Assembly: GCA_018672475.1 (NCBI GenBank) | Contig: JABHFS010000116.1 | Coordinates: 64,621 to 128,620, forward strand | Reading direction: 5' to 3' | DNA length: 64,000 nucleotides | Source: Gemmatimonadota bacterium | Lineage (GTDB): Bacteria > Latescibacterota > UBA2968 > UBA8231 | Shown here: one piece after another, positions 33,491-42,272 of the stretch | Position numbering within the stretch: position 1 is the stretch's first letter | Layout: each line of letters starts with the position of its first letter | The notes under the pieces: model-generated | What the model was told of the DNA's origin: nothing | Database searches by the model: none | The model's input: only the letters and a program-made list of their open reading frames with translations | Position numbers and translations under genes: made by a program

Positions 33491-35890
33491 ATGACGGCAA
33501 AGGCATCGATGCGTCGGCGACCGGCGCTGTGGACGGCGCTCGGTTTTGGACTGGGCATCGCACTGGGGCGGACGGTGGATATTGCGCTGGAGCCGGTGGC
33601 GGTGGGCTGTGCGATGGCGTGGTTGTGCGCGGGGCTGATGCTGTATAGGGATGCGCGTTGCGCGGGTTGGGCATTGGGGGTCGTGGTGGTATTGCTGGGG
33701 GTATTGCGTTACCAGGTCGATACAGCACTGTCCCCTTTGCCGCACATGCTCGGGATCGGGGTCTTTGGGCAGCGCGGTGTGGTCAGCGGGCGGATCGTCG
33801 AGGAACCAGAGCGCGGCGATGATCGGGTGCGGTTTGTTGTGGCGTTGGAAAAGATGGAGACCGACAGCGCGATCTATCACTTGGCCGGGCAGGCGCTGGT
33901 GACGGTGAAGGTGCCGGGATTTCGTGCCGGCTACGGCGACCGGGTGTCGCTCAAGGGGCGGTTGCGGCGACCGCATCCGGCGCGCAATCCGGGGGCGTTC
34001 GACTACCGGGCTTTCCTGGCGCAGCAAGATATCTACAGCACGCTCTATATCGGCAAGGCGGAGCAGGTGGTGGCGATAGAGCGCTTGCCGGGATATTGGC
34101 TCGATGAGCAGTTGGTACTGCCGGTCAGAGGCGCGGTGCGCGAGGCCATCGAGCGCAATCTCGCCGGCGCGCCGGCCGGACTCTTGCTCGGTTTGCTATT
34201 GGGGGAGAAGCGGCGGATTCCAGAAGAAGTGCGTGAGGCCTTTCGCGGCACGGGGTTGGCGCACGCGTTGGTGGTTAGCGGTTTGCACGTGGGCTTGGTA
34301 GCCGGGTTTTTCTTTTTTGGCTTCCGCTTTTTGCGGCTTTCCGATCGAGGCAGTTCGGCGGCGACGATTTTGGTGCTCGTGCTCTACGCCCTGTTGACCG
34401 ATACGCAGGTGCCGGTGGTGCGCGCGGCGGTGATGGGGACGGTGGTTTTGTTGGGGCGCATATTGGGCCGGCAGGGCGATGTCTACAATACCCTGGGTTT
34501 GGCGGCGTTGCTTATTTTGGTAATCTGGCCTGAAAGTCCATGGAGCCTGAGCTTCCAGTTGTCTTTTGGCGCGACCTGGGCGATCGTCGCGTTGCACAAG
34601 CCGCTTACGTTGCTCTTTCCCGAAGCTTGGCGGCGCGAAGGCAACGCGGTCCGTCATTGGATCGTCAGTCCTTTGTGTGCCTCGTTGGCCGCGCAATTGG
34701 GTACCGGACCACTAATTGCCTACGCTTTTGGGCAATTGGCGCCGGTGTCGTTGGCGGCCAATCTGGTGGTGGCGCCACTATTGGCGGTGGTGTTGGGCCT
34801 CGGGGTTTTGGCGGCGTTGACGGGGTGGATCCTTCCCTGGGTGGCGATGTTGTTTAACGCGGCCAATTATCTGGTGATTGTGACGCTGTTGGAATTGGTC
34901 GAGTTGTTGGCCGCACTGCCCTTCGCCGCGGTGGAAGTGCCGCGACCGGGGGGCGTCTTTCTCGTCTGTTGTGCGATACTCTGCTTGCTTGGGCCGCGAT
35001 TGCCCGATAGTCAACAGGCGCAGAAGGCGGCCGTGTTTGTCGTATTGCTCGGATTAAATGTCTCGGTATGGACTTATGCGCTGCGTCCCCGAGACCTGGA
35101 TATCTACTTTCTCGATGTTGGTCAGGGTGACGCCGCTTTTTTGCGCTTTCCAAACGGTAAGACAATGGTCGTTGACGGTGGCGAACGCAGCGAGCGCTTT
35201 GACTATGGCGCGCGGGTGCTGGTGCCTTTTTTGCGGCATATGGGCATCGGGCGGGTCGATGTGGTGGTCGCTTCGCATCCACATAACGACCATATCGGCG
35301 GTTTAGTGGCGCTTTTACAACAGGTCGAGGTGGGGCATTTCGTTGACGGCGGGCAACGCTATGACTCCTGGACGGCGCGGCGGATCAGGGAGTTGGTCGC
35401 CGAGCGGGGTGTGCGATATCACCGGGTCGCTGCAGGTGATAGTCTTGTAGGTTTGGGTGGGGTCGGTGGATTGATCTTGCACCCCAACGAGGAATTTGTC
35501 GATACGTCCGGCGAGTCGCCGGGCGGCCTCAATAATGGCTCGGTGGCATTTCGTCTGGATTATGGTGAGGTGAATGTGCTGTTTACCGGGGATTTGGAGG
35601 AGGAGACCGACGGGGCGATTCTGGCTTGGGGGCCAAGGCTTGCGGCGCAACTGCTAAAAGTTGCGCACCATGGCTCGCGCACCTCTTCCCAGTCGTATTT
35701 CGTCGAGGCGGTGAGCCCGACGCTGGCCATTATGTCGCTGGGGTTTGAGAATAAGTTCAAGCACCCGGCGCCCGAGGTGGTCGCGCGCTATATGGAACAC
35801 GGCGCGCGGGTGTTGCGGACCGATCGCACGGGGGCGGTCAGGGTGCGGATCGACGGGGTGAGTATGGCGGTAGAGACGATGATCGAGTGA
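33491..35890 (+). CDS. comEC: ComEC/Rec2 family DNA-uptake channel protein
   Basis: A 799-residue polytopic protein from ATG 33491. Order of parts: N-terminal membrane segments with an OB-like DUF4131 domain ('VVSGRIVEEPERG', 'GYGDRVSLKGRLRRPHPARN'), the Competence membrane domain ('GTGLAHALVVSGLHVGL', 'VVRAAVMGTVVLLGRI'), and a C-terminal metallo-beta-lactamase domain ('IYFLDVGQGDAAFLRFPNG', 'VASHPHNDHIGG', 'LLKVAHHGSRTSS'). The family moves single-stranded DNA across the inner membrane during natural transformation. Full length suggests transformation competence is retained. Confidence 0.93.
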   Translation: MTAKASMRRRPALWTALGFGLGIALGRTVDIALEPVAVGCAMAWLCAGLMLYRDARCAGWALGVVVVLLGVLRYQVDTALSPLPHMLGIGVFGQRGVVSGRIVEEPERGDDRVRFVVALEKMETDSAIYHLAGQALVTVKVPGFRAGYGDRVSLKGRLRRPHPARNPGAFDYRAFLAQQDIYSTLYIGKAEQVVAIERLPGYWLDEQLVLPVRGAVREAIERNLAGAPAGLLLGLLLGEKRRIPEEVREAFRGTGLAHALVVSGLHVGLVAGFFFFGFRFLRLSDRGSSAATILVLVLYALLTDTQVPVVRAAVMGTVVLLGRILGRQGDVYNTLGLAALLILVIWPESPWSLSFQLSFGATWAIVALHKPLTLLFPEAWRREGNAVRHWIVSPLCASLAAQLGTGPLIAYAFGQLAPVSLAANLVVAPLLAVVLGLGVLAALTGWILPWVAMLFNAANYLVIVTLLELVELLAALPFAAVEVPRPGGVFLVCCAILCLLGPRLPDSQQAQKAAVFVVLLGLNVSVWTYALRPRDLDIYFLDVGQGDAAFLRFPNGKTMVVDGGERSERFDYGARVLVPFLRHMGIGRVDVVVASHPHNDHIGGLVALLQQVEVGHFVDGGQRYDSWTARRIRELVAERGVRYHRVAAGDSLVGLGGVGGLILHPNEEFVDTSGESPGGLNNGSVAFRLDYGEVNVLFTGDLEEETDGAILAWGPRLAAQLLKVAHHGSRTSSQSYFVEAVSPTLAIMSLGFENKFKHPAPEVVARYMEHGARVLRTDRTGAVRVRIDGVSMAVETMIE

Positions 35891-35897
35891 GCCGCTT

Positions 35898-37067
35898 TTA
35901 TTTTTTCCACCACAGGTCGGGTTGCTCGATAAAAGTCCGCACGCGGTCGAGGAAGCGGGCGGCCGGACCGCCGTCGAGTATGCGGTGGTCAAAGGTTAGG
36001 CTCAAGGCCATAAGCGCGCGCGGCACGACCTGGCCCTGAAATACGGCCGGTTTTTCGACGATGCGGCCGAGGCCGAGGATCGCGGCTTGCGGCAGGTTGA
36101 TAATCGGGGTGAAGGCGTCGATGCCGTACATGCCGAGATTACTGATGGTAAAAGTGCCGCCTTGCAGGGCGTCGGGGCCGAGCGTATGGCGCCGGGCCTT
36201 AAGGGCGAGGGCGCGCGCTTCGGTGGCGATTTGCGCTAAGCTCTTACTGTCCGCATCGCGGATAACCGGGACCAATAAACCGCCTTCGGTATCGACGGCG
36301 AGGCCGAGATGGACCGACTCGTATTGGTGTGGTGCGCCGTTTTGCCAAGAGGCGTTTAGTGCCGGATGTTCGCCGAGGGCGAGGGCGGTGAGCTTGGCGA
36401 TCATATGGTTATAGGTGGGTGCGTCGGTGCCTTGGCTGGCTTTGAATCCTGCACGCAAATCGACCAGGCCGGTCGCGTCGGCTTCGGTGGTCAGGGTGAC
36501 GGCGGCGGTTTCGTTTTGGCTCTGCCAGAGACGATTGGCGATCAATTCGCGGATATGTCCGGTCGAACCGGGCGGTTGCGCCGTGACGGCGCGGATATCG
36601 CGTTCGATGATGCGCCCGGTTTGCCCGCTGCCCTTGATATGATGCCAAGAGATATTGAGTTCGTTGGCGATGCGGCGGGCGCGCGGGCTAATGGCTGAAT
36701 TGCCCTTTGCCGCCGGTGTCGGCTGATTATGGAGCGTCGCCGGAACGGGGATCGGGCTCGCCGGATCGCCAGATGCCGATGGTGGGGCGGGTGGCGATGC
36801 CCGCTCTGTCGGCATTTCCTCGCCGGTTTGCAACAGATAGCCCAACAATGTGCCAACCGGCACGGTGTCGCCGGGTTGCGGCGCGCCGGGGGGAATGCAT
36901 AGAATCCCGCTGGAGAAGGTCTCGATCTCGTTGAGTGCCTTGTCGCTTTCCACGGTAAAGAGTATTTCACCCGTCTCGACCTGTTCGCCTTCGGTTTTTA
37001 GCCACTCGACGAGTGTGCCTTCCTCCATCGTCCACCCCAAGCGGGGCATCGCAATTTCTTCGGCCAT
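35898..37067 (-). CDS. 2-oxoacid dehydrogenase E2 component (dihydrolipoyl acyltransferase)
   Basis: A 389-residue E2. The N-terminal lipoyl domain has its lysine in 'TVESDKALNEIETF'. A Pro/Ala linker leads to a peripheral-subunit-binding domain ('ISPRARRIANELNI', 'GSGQTGRIIERDI'), and the C-terminal catalytic domain ends with 'LTFDHRILDGGPAARFLDRV' carrying the DHRxxDG active site. It transfers the acyl group from E1 to CoA. It lies 10 nt downstream of E1 beta. The E3 subunit is not in the window. The set most resembles acetoin- or branched-chain-type complexes. Confidence 0.92.
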   Translation of the reverse strand: MAEEIAMPRLGWTMEEGTLVEWLKTEGEQVETGEILFTVESDKALNEIETFSSGILCIPPGAPQPGDTVPVGTLLGYLLQTGEEMPTERASPPAPPSASGDPASPIPVPATLHNQPTPAAKGNSAISPRARRIANELNISWHHIKGSGQTGRIIERDIRAVTAQPPGSTGHIRELIANRLWQSQNETAAVTLTTEADATGLVDLRAGFKASQGTDAPTYNHMIAKLTALALGEHPALNASWQNGAPHQYESVHLGLAVDTEGGLLVPVIRDADSKSLAQIATEARALALKARRHTLGPDALQGGTFTISNLGMYGIDAFTPIINLPQAAILGLGRIVEKPAVFQGQVVPRALMALSLTFDHRILDGGPAARFLDRVRTFIEQPDLWWKK

Positions 37068-37077
37068 GTTATTGCTC

Positions 37078-38055
37078 CTATTCGGCGATCAGGTCGCGGA
37101 TGGCCCGTTCGACATCTTCTTTTTTGGGCGCGACGGCGGCTTCCAGAGGTGCGCTATAGGGCGTTGGTACATGCAGGCCGTTGAGGCGACGCACGGGCGC
37201 GTCGAGATCGTCGAATCCGCGATCCACCACCTGGGCGGCTATTTCGGCGCCGATGCCGCAGGGGGCGAAGGTTTCGTCGATTATCAACAGGCGGCCGGTG
37301 CGATGGACCGATTCGAGTATCGTTTCAATGTCGAGCGGCGCGGTGGTGCGCGGGTCGATGACTTCGAGCGAAATTCCTTCGAGCGCCAGGGTTTCGGCGA
37401 CATCGAGTGCGATCGATACCATCGTGGTCAACGCCACGACGGTGAGGTGTTCACCCTGACGGCGGACGGCGGCTTGGCCGAAGGGGATGGCGTAGTCATC
37501 CTCGGGGACTTCGCCGCGGGTGTTGAGCAGGGACTTGTGTTCCAAGAAGAGCACTGGGTCGTCACTTTGCAGTGCGGTCTTGAACAGGCCCTTGGCGTCA
37601 TAGGGGGTGGTGGGCAGCACGACCCGAAAGCCGGGTAAATGGGTGAAGATCGGATAATAACTGCCCGAGTGGTGGGTCGCCGCCGCGCCGCCGACGCCGA
37701 TGCAGCCGCGCAAGACGATGGGCATTTTTAGCCGGCCGCTGCTCATATACTGCATTTTGGCGATCTGGTTGACCAACTCGCCGAACGAGTCGAGGATAAA
37801 ATCGAGGAACATGAAATCGATTACCGGGCGCGTGCCGGTCATCGCGGCCCCGGCGCAGAGGCCGACAAAACCACGTTCGCAGATCGGTACGTCGCGCAGT
37901 CGTTCGGGGCCGTATAAATCATAGAGACCAGTGGTGGTGTTGAAGTTGCCGCCGCGCTCGCCGATGCCCTGACCAAAGACGAAGATCGTCTCGTCGCGCG
38001 CCATTTCTTCGCTTAGGGCCTCGCGAGCCGCTTCGGTATAGGTGAGTTCAGGCAT
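37078..38055 (-). CDS. 2-oxoacid (acetoin-type) dehydrogenase E1 subunit beta
   Basis: A 325-residue transketolase-like subunit from ATG 38055, which overlaps the E1 alpha stop by 8 nt (the open frame extends to 38121). It has 'ETIFVFGQGIGERGGNFNTT' in part, 'PICERGFVGLCAGAAMTGTR', 'PIVLRGCIGVGGAAATHHSG' and the C-terminal 'RLLIIDETFAPCGIGAEIAA'. With the alpha subunit it forms the TPP enzyme that decarboxylates or cleaves the keto substrate. Confidence 0.92.
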   Translation of the reverse strand: MPELTYTEAAREALSEEMARDETIFVFGQGIGERGGNFNTTTGLYDLYGPERLRDVPICERGFVGLCAGAAMTGTRPVIDFMFLDFILDSFGELVNQIAKMQYMSSGRLKMPIVLRGCIGVGGAAATHHSGSYYPIFTHLPGFRVVLPTTPYDAKGLFKTALQSDDPVLFLEHKSLLNTRGEVPEDDYAIPFGQAAVRRQGEHLTVVALTTMVSIALDVAETLALEGISLEVIDPRTTAPLDIETILESVHRTGRLLIIDETFAPCGIGAEIAAQVVDRGFDDLDAPVRRLNGLHVPTPYSAPLEAAVAPKKEDVERAIRDLIAE

Positions 38056-39043
38056 GGGCGGCACTGCTTTCGTTGTAAGTGTGTTCGGTGACAGTGGCGG
38101 GGTCTGGCCACGGGCTGTCATGGGCGAATTTCAGTGCCTCGGCGACCAGCATGGTCACTTCGTTGTCGATGGCGTCGATTTCACTTTGTTCGGCCCGCTT
38201 GCCGCTTGTCAGACGATCGGCGTAGGTCGTGATGGGGTCGCGTTTTTTCCAGGCCTCGATTTCTTCGAGTGCGCGGTAGCCGCCGTCGCGCATACCCTCG
38301 GCGTGTGGGCGGGTGCGGTAGGTTTTGCATTCGATAAGGGTCGGTCCGCCGCCGCTGCGGGCGCGTTGCAAGGCCTCGCCGGCTGTCTGGTAGACGAGGT
38401 CGACGTCATTGCCGTCAATGGCGATACCGGGCAGGCCGTAGGCGGCGGCGCGATTAGCGACCTCGGGGTTGCGGGTGGTGTCGGCGAAGGCTACCTCGGT
38501 GGCGAACTGGTTGTTTTCGCAGACGAAGAGCACTGGCAACTGCCAGTTGGTCGCCAAATTAATGCCCTCGTGGAAGGCACCATTGGCGACGGCGCCGTCG
38601 CCGAAGAAGGCGACGCCGACTTGTTCGCAGCGGAGCAGTTTGAAGGAATACCCGGCGCCGGCAGCTTGCAGGATGCAGGGCGCGACGATGCCGCTAGTGC
38701 CCATCATACCGACTTCGGGAGAAAAAAGGTGCATTGAACCGCCGCGGCCTTGCGAGCATCCGGTGGCTTTGCCGAAGAGTTCGGCGATAAGTTGGTTGGG
38801 GGGCACGCCTTTGGCGAGGGCGTGCCCGTGCCCGCGGTGGGTGCTGAAGACGGCGTCGTCATGGCTTAGATGCGCGCAGACGCCGGTGGCGATAGCCTCT
38901 TCGCCGACATAGGTGTGGCAGGCGCCGGGGATGAGTCCGGCCTGGTAGGATTTGGCGAGTTGTTCTTCGCAGCGGCGAATGGTGAGCATTTGGCGGTAGA
39001 GGGCCAGGGATGCGTCGTGGTCGGGTAGTGCGGAAGTTACCAT
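38048..39043 (-). CDS. 2-oxoacid (acetoin-type) dehydrogenase E1 subunit alpha
   Basis: A 331-residue TPP-binding subunit. ATG 39043 is supported by GGGAG upstream; the open frame runs on to 39118 and would overlap the previous gene. The TPP motif is 'GVAFFGDGAVANGAFHEGIN' ending in 'VLFVCENNQFA' (GDG...NN). 'THRGHGHALAKG' and 'GRGGSMHLFSPEVGMMGTSG' are typical of the pyruvate/acetoin dehydrogenase alpha group. It begins a three-gene operon E1a-E1b-E2; the hydroxyacid dehydrogenase just upstream may belong to it too (16-nt gap). Confidence 0.92.
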   Translation of the reverse strand: MVTSALPDHDASLALYRQMLTIRRCEEQLAKSYQAGLIPGACHTYVGEEAIATGVCAHLSHDDAVFSTHRGHGHALAKGVPPNQLIAELFGKATGCSQGRGGSMHLFSPEVGMMGTSGIVAPCILQAAGAGYSFKLLRCEQVGVAFFGDGAVANGAFHEGINLATNWQLPVLFVCENNQFATEVAFADTTRNPEVANRAAAYGLPGIAIDGNDVDLVYQTAGEALQRARSGGGPTLIECKTYRTRPHAEGMRDGGYRALEEIEAWKKRDPITTYADRLTSGKRAEQSEIDAIDNEVTMLVAEALKFAHDSPWPDPATVTEHTYNESSAAHA

Positions 39044-39059
39044 GTGGAATTTGCTCCCT

Positions 39060-40127
39060 TTAAAACTTGGCGAATTGCTCGGCGTCGTATGGAGCCATAG
39101 TCGAGTGAGGTATGACATTTTTATTAACGATGTTTTCGGGCGGCGGCAGCATGTCGTTTATCACGGCGACTGCGTTTTTGATTCCGGTACGGGCGGCGTC
39201 TTCAGAAGCTTGCACGGAAAGGCCTGCTACATGCGGGGTTAGAATGGCATTTTTGACGTTGAGCAGCGGGCCTTGCGGTGGCTCGGGGTCTGGCGCGAAG
39301 ATGTTGATGTCTTCGAAAGTATCGATGCCAGCGCCGGCGAGGTGATCTGTCGCGAGGGCGTGTGCAAGGGCGTATTCGTCGACGAGCGCGCCGCGCGAGG
39401 TATTGATCAGATATGCGCCAGGCTTCATTTTGGCCAGCGCGGCCTCGTCGATCAGGTGGCGTGTTTCAGGGGTCAGCGGCAGTTGCAGGGAGACGAAGTC
39501 GGATTGTGCGAGTAGCGTGTCGAGATCGACCATCTCTACTTCGAGGTCGGGGTCGACGGGCGCGGCCATGTTTTTGCGGGTGGCCAGGATTTTAAAACCG
39601 AAGGGGGCTGCGCGGCGGGCGACGGCGGGACCGGTGGCGCCGAAGCCGATAATGCCGAGCGTTTTGCCGGCCAGGCGTTGTAGCAGCACGCCCTCGTTGT
39701 GCGCTTGGCTGTAGGCGCCTGTGCGCATATGGAGGTCCATGGCGGGCAGCCTGCGCGTCAGCGCGAGCAGCATAGCCATGATATGGTCGGCCATCTCCGC
39801 GACGCAGAAGTAAGGTGAGTTGCTGACGATAATACCGCGTTTAGTCGCGGCATCGACGTCGATTTTGTCGGTGCCATTGCCGAGGCGCGAGATCAGGCGG
39901 CAGCGCTTGAGTTGGGCGATGACCTCACTCGGCAGGGCGGTGGCGACGACGAAGAGTATATCGCAGTCGGCGGCGTGCACTAGGATATCGCTCGGGGCGT
40001 TGGCCTCGATTTGCACGGCCTCGAGGCCGTAGTGGCGCAACCAATAGGCCTCGGCGGGTTGCGCTGGGTTCGTAATCGCATTCAGGCGGATGAGGCGCAA
40101 TGGCAGATTTTCGTTCGCTGCGGACAT
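39060..40127 (-). CDS. D-2-hydroxyacid dehydrogenase (phosphoglycerate dehydrogenase-like)
   Basis: A 355-residue NAD-dependent dehydrogenase. The Rossmann motif is 'LGIIGFGATGPAVA'; catalytic residues are Arg in 'LINTSRGALVDE', Glu in 'GIDTFEDINIF' and His in 'AILTPHVAGLS'. 'SRLGNGTDKIDVDAA' is the usual N-domain loop. It ends 16 nt before E1 alpha and may feed a keto acid to that complex; this link is inference. The upstream region holds the candidate small RNA on the opposite strand. Confidence 0.88.
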   Translation of the reverse strand: MSAANENLPLRLIRLNAITNPAQPAEAYWLRHYGLEAVQIEANAPSDILVHAADCDILFVVATALPSEVIAQLKRCRLISRLGNGTDKIDVDAATKRGIIVSNSPYFCVAEMADHIMAMLLALTRRLPAMDLHMRTGAYSQAHNEGVLLQRLAGKTLGIIGFGATGPAVARRAAPFGFKILATRKNMAAPVDPDLEVEMVDLDTLLAQSDFVSLQLPLTPETRHLIDEAALAKMKPGAYLINTSRGALVDEYALAHALATDHLAGAGIDTFEDINIFAPDPEPPQGPLLNVKNAILTPHVAGLSVQASEDAARTGIKNAVAVINDMLPPPENIVNKNVIPHSTMAPYDAEQFAKF

Positions 40128-40275
40128 GGCGGCGAATATAGGGAATGCAGGCTAAACCGCCAAGGCTGTATTTCCCATGTGCTAATGTGGAATTTTTAGC
40201 ACTAAGTTTTGTTGAAACGGAAAATAATGCCGGTGGATCGCATAGCTTGCGGGTGTGTTAGAGGGAAAGCGCTCG

Positions 40276-40290
40276 TGGCACGGGGTTTGC
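40276..40290 (+). promoter_or_regulatory. Predicted sigma-54 (RpoN) promoter
   Basis: TGGCAC (40276-40281), five bases, TTGC (40287-40290): the invariant -24 GG and -12 GC are exactly ten bases apart. The base after TGGCAC is G, as in the consensus. Transcription would start near 40302, four bases before the first stem of the RNA described next. A TATAAG at 40296-40301 could be a rival -10 box but has no matching -35. No enhancer site was identified. Confidence 0.6.
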
Positions 40291-40301
40291 GTTAGTATAA
40301 G

Positions 40302-40418
40302 TAACAAAAGCAGCCTGAACGCACAGAAGAATACCTCGATGGAAGTTTCTCCATACATAGATATGGAACTTCGACAAACTAATAATCGGTATTCTGGTGG
40401 GTTGGCTGCTTTTTTTTG
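40302..40418 (+). ncRNA. Candidate structured small RNA, sigma-54 driven
   Basis: About 115 nt with no ORF. Three nested stems can be drawn. P1 is AAAAGCAGCC (40306-40315) with GGCTGCTTTT (40404-40413), 10 bp. P2 is AGAATACC (40328-40335) with GGTATTCT (40388-40395), 8 bp. P3 is TCGA, AGTT and CCATA (40336-40355) with TATGGAACTTCGA (40362-40374), broken by two bulges and capped by a 6-nt loop. An alternative hairpin ATGGA/TCCAT (40339-40354) competes with P3. P1 runs straight into eight T residues, so it doubles as a terminator. The complementary strand could form the same fold, so the minus strand (tail of the 41368 gene) cannot be excluded. Confidence 0.55.
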
Positions 40419-40420
40419 TT

Positions 40421-41368
40421 CTATCGCCCCAGTCGTTTCAGCGAGTGCTCGCGGATCGCGTCGGCGGCTTCGTTCCAGAAGGGGGCCAGTTGGTGGGTGT
40501 TGGCCGAACCGTTCTTTTTGCTGCAGAAGGAGAAGCTCTCCTGCATCAGGCGAACCTTAGATTCCCAATGCGACAGTTCAAGCGTCGTCTCGATACAAGG
40601 CTTGAGGTCTAGATTGGAGCCGGAAAAGCTGAAGTTGTCGACGCCTACCCGCAGGTGGTAATCGGGTATGACGAGGGCATTGGACTCGCGTTCGCGCACC
40701 GCCCAGAGGATGGCTTCGGATTCGGGCAGCCTGCGGACCATCGCCGGAATGATAAAGCGCTGGACCTCACGCACTTGTTCGCGGACGAAGGCCTCGTCCT
40801 CAGTTTCGAAAAATAAAAAGAGCGGGTCGAGGGAGACTTCGAAGCGATTGGTGTGCCCGCCGACGAGGAAGCCGATGGGTTTTATTTCTTGTTCTTTTTG
40901 CTCGCCGTTTACGACTTGCGCCCATTCGAGGCTTTTGAGGATATAGGAGCGGCTCTGAAAGAAGGGGACTTTGGCTTTGCGCGCGGCCTTCTTTACGCCC
41001 TTTTCAAGCAGGATATTGTTTTTGTTGATGAGCACCTTGCGGCCCTCTTTGACCAAATAGCCGATTAATTTCCTTGTGCGTTCGGGGGTGATATCCGGAC
41101 TGCCCTGCAAGAGCAGAGCGGCCCAGGCGTCGCTTTCGTTTTCGCGTTGGGCTTCGAGCGAATCGAGCAGGGCGATGAGACTAGGACGCAGTTCGGCCGG
41201 GTCGATGCCGCTTTGTGCACTGATCTGTTTTAAGATGTCGTGCGAGTATATGGGGTCTTGCTGGGCGAACTGTTGCTGAAGCGTGGCGTAAAGCGCGCTG
41301 TGCAATGGGATACGATCCTGCGCGAGACAGGGGATGGACGACAGTAGAGCGATAACGAAAAAAAACAT
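40421..41368 (-). CDS. Exported protein of unknown function
   Basis: A 315-residue protein with a signal peptide ('MFFFVIALLSSIPCLAQ'). The body is charged and mixed helix/strand, with 'GFLVGGHTNRFEVSLDPLFL' and 'FIIPAMVRRLPESEAILWAV' as memorable blocks; no known family was recognised. It contains few cysteines and no repeats. The stop codon lies three bases beyond the end of the candidate small RNA on the opposite strand. It is probably periplasmic. Confidence 0.65.
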   Translation of the reverse strand: MFFFVIALLSSIPCLAQDRIPLHSALYATLQQQFAQQDPIYSHDILKQISAQSGIDPAELRPSLIALLDSLEAQRENESDAWAALLLQGSPDITPERTRKLIGYLVKEGRKVLINKNNILLEKGVKKAARKAKVPFFQSRSYILKSLEWAQVVNGEQKEQEIKPIGFLVGGHTNRFEVSLDPLFLFFETEDEAFVREQVREVQRFIIPAMVRRLPESEAILWAVRERESNALVIPDYHLRVGVDNFSFSGSNLDLKPCIETTLELSHWESKVRLMQESFSFCSKKNGSANTHQLAPFWNEAADAIREHSLKRLGR

Positions 41369-41462
41369 AGTGGCCTTTTATCTCAGATAGAAATCCAGCG
41401 GTCAATTCGTCGTATACATAAGACGGCTGATCCGATGAAATAGCTAGCGTTGCGCTCGTTCC

Positions 41463-42029
41463 TCAAAGATCGATCCAGTAGCGCAGTTTGTCGATGGGGT
41501 GTGAGGACTTGCGCCCCTCGGCGCGGAAGGTGCGGGCCGTCATGCTCATGGCGCTCTCGAATCGGCCGCCATTGTGTTCGATGATCTTGCGCGAACCGGT
41601 ATTGTCTGAATCGCAGGTGACTAGGACTCGTTTGAGCTCCATGGTGCGCGCGGCATCGAGTGTCAGCGCAAGGATGGTCTTGCCGTAGCCCTGGCGGCGC
41701 TGGGAAGGGCGGATGCTATAGCCAATATGGCCGCCATAGGTTAACAGATACGGTGTGCAAAGATCGGGTCTTATCGAGGATTGGCCGATATATTCGCCGT
41801 CGTCGACGAGCCAGAACACGCGGTCGGCGTATTGGGCTCCGGATTGCTCGACATCGGCGAGGGCTTGCAGGTCTAGGACGAATTGCGGGAATTTATCGTT
41901 CAGAGTGCCGATGGTATAACCGAGACACAAGGTATACGTCGAGTCGAGGCGGCCTTCGGTGAGGAATTCGGCAACACCGGCGAGAACGCTTTCTCTATAT
42001 TCGATGGACGGGGTAATGAGGCTCGGCAT
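41463..42029 (-). CDS. GNAT family N-acetyltransferase
   Basis: A 188-residue acetyltransferase. The acetyl-CoA-binding stretch 'GHIGYSIRPSQRRQGYGKTI' (Q/RxxGxG/A) is followed by 'LTLDAARTMELKRVLVTCDS' and 'NTGSRKIIEHNGGRFE', the usual GNAT C-terminal pattern. Acceptor unknown. A perfect hairpin lies 24 nt upstream of the start, in the leader. Confidence 0.88.
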   Translation of the reverse strand: MPSLITPSIEYRESVLAGVAEFLTEGRLDSTYTLCLGYTIGTLNDKFPQFVLDLQALADVEQSGAQYADRVFWLVDDGEYIGQSSIRPDLCTPYLLTYGGHIGYSIRPSQRRQGYGKTILALTLDAARTMELKRVLVTCDSDNTGSRKIIEHNGGRFESAMSMTARTFRAEGRKSSHPIDKLRYWIDL

Positions 42030-42052
42030 GAATGCATCTGCTGTAGGCGTTG

Positions 42053-42072
42053 CCGCATCTTCGTAGATGCGG
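42053..42072 (-). promoter_or_regulatory. Perfect hairpin in the GNAT gene leader
   Basis: CCGCATCT (42053-42060), TCGT, AGATGCGG (42065-42072): 8-bp stem with a 4-base loop. It lies in the 243-nt gap upstream of the GNAT start. No T-run follows on either strand, so it is more likely an RNA stability or control element than a terminator. Confidence 0.5.
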
Positions 42073-42272
42073 GATGGCGTGCAAACTACTGTGTGGTAAA
42101 GCGGCTGTCAACTTGCTTAATCGGCAAAAATAAGATGCCCCAAGCGGTCGGGGCGCTGGCTATCCCCGTAGATAGGTGCCCATTACGAGAATTCGGAGCG
42201 GTCGGTGACGCGCACCGGATCGCAGCAAGCGCCTAAGAGCAATGGCAGTAAGAAGGCGAGGGGAGGGCCCGG

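Noticed and set aside
40296-40301. TATAAG as a sigma-70 -10 box for the candidate RNA
   Set aside because: No -35 hexamer at 16-18 bases; the sigma-54 match is much better. Kept as a rival only.
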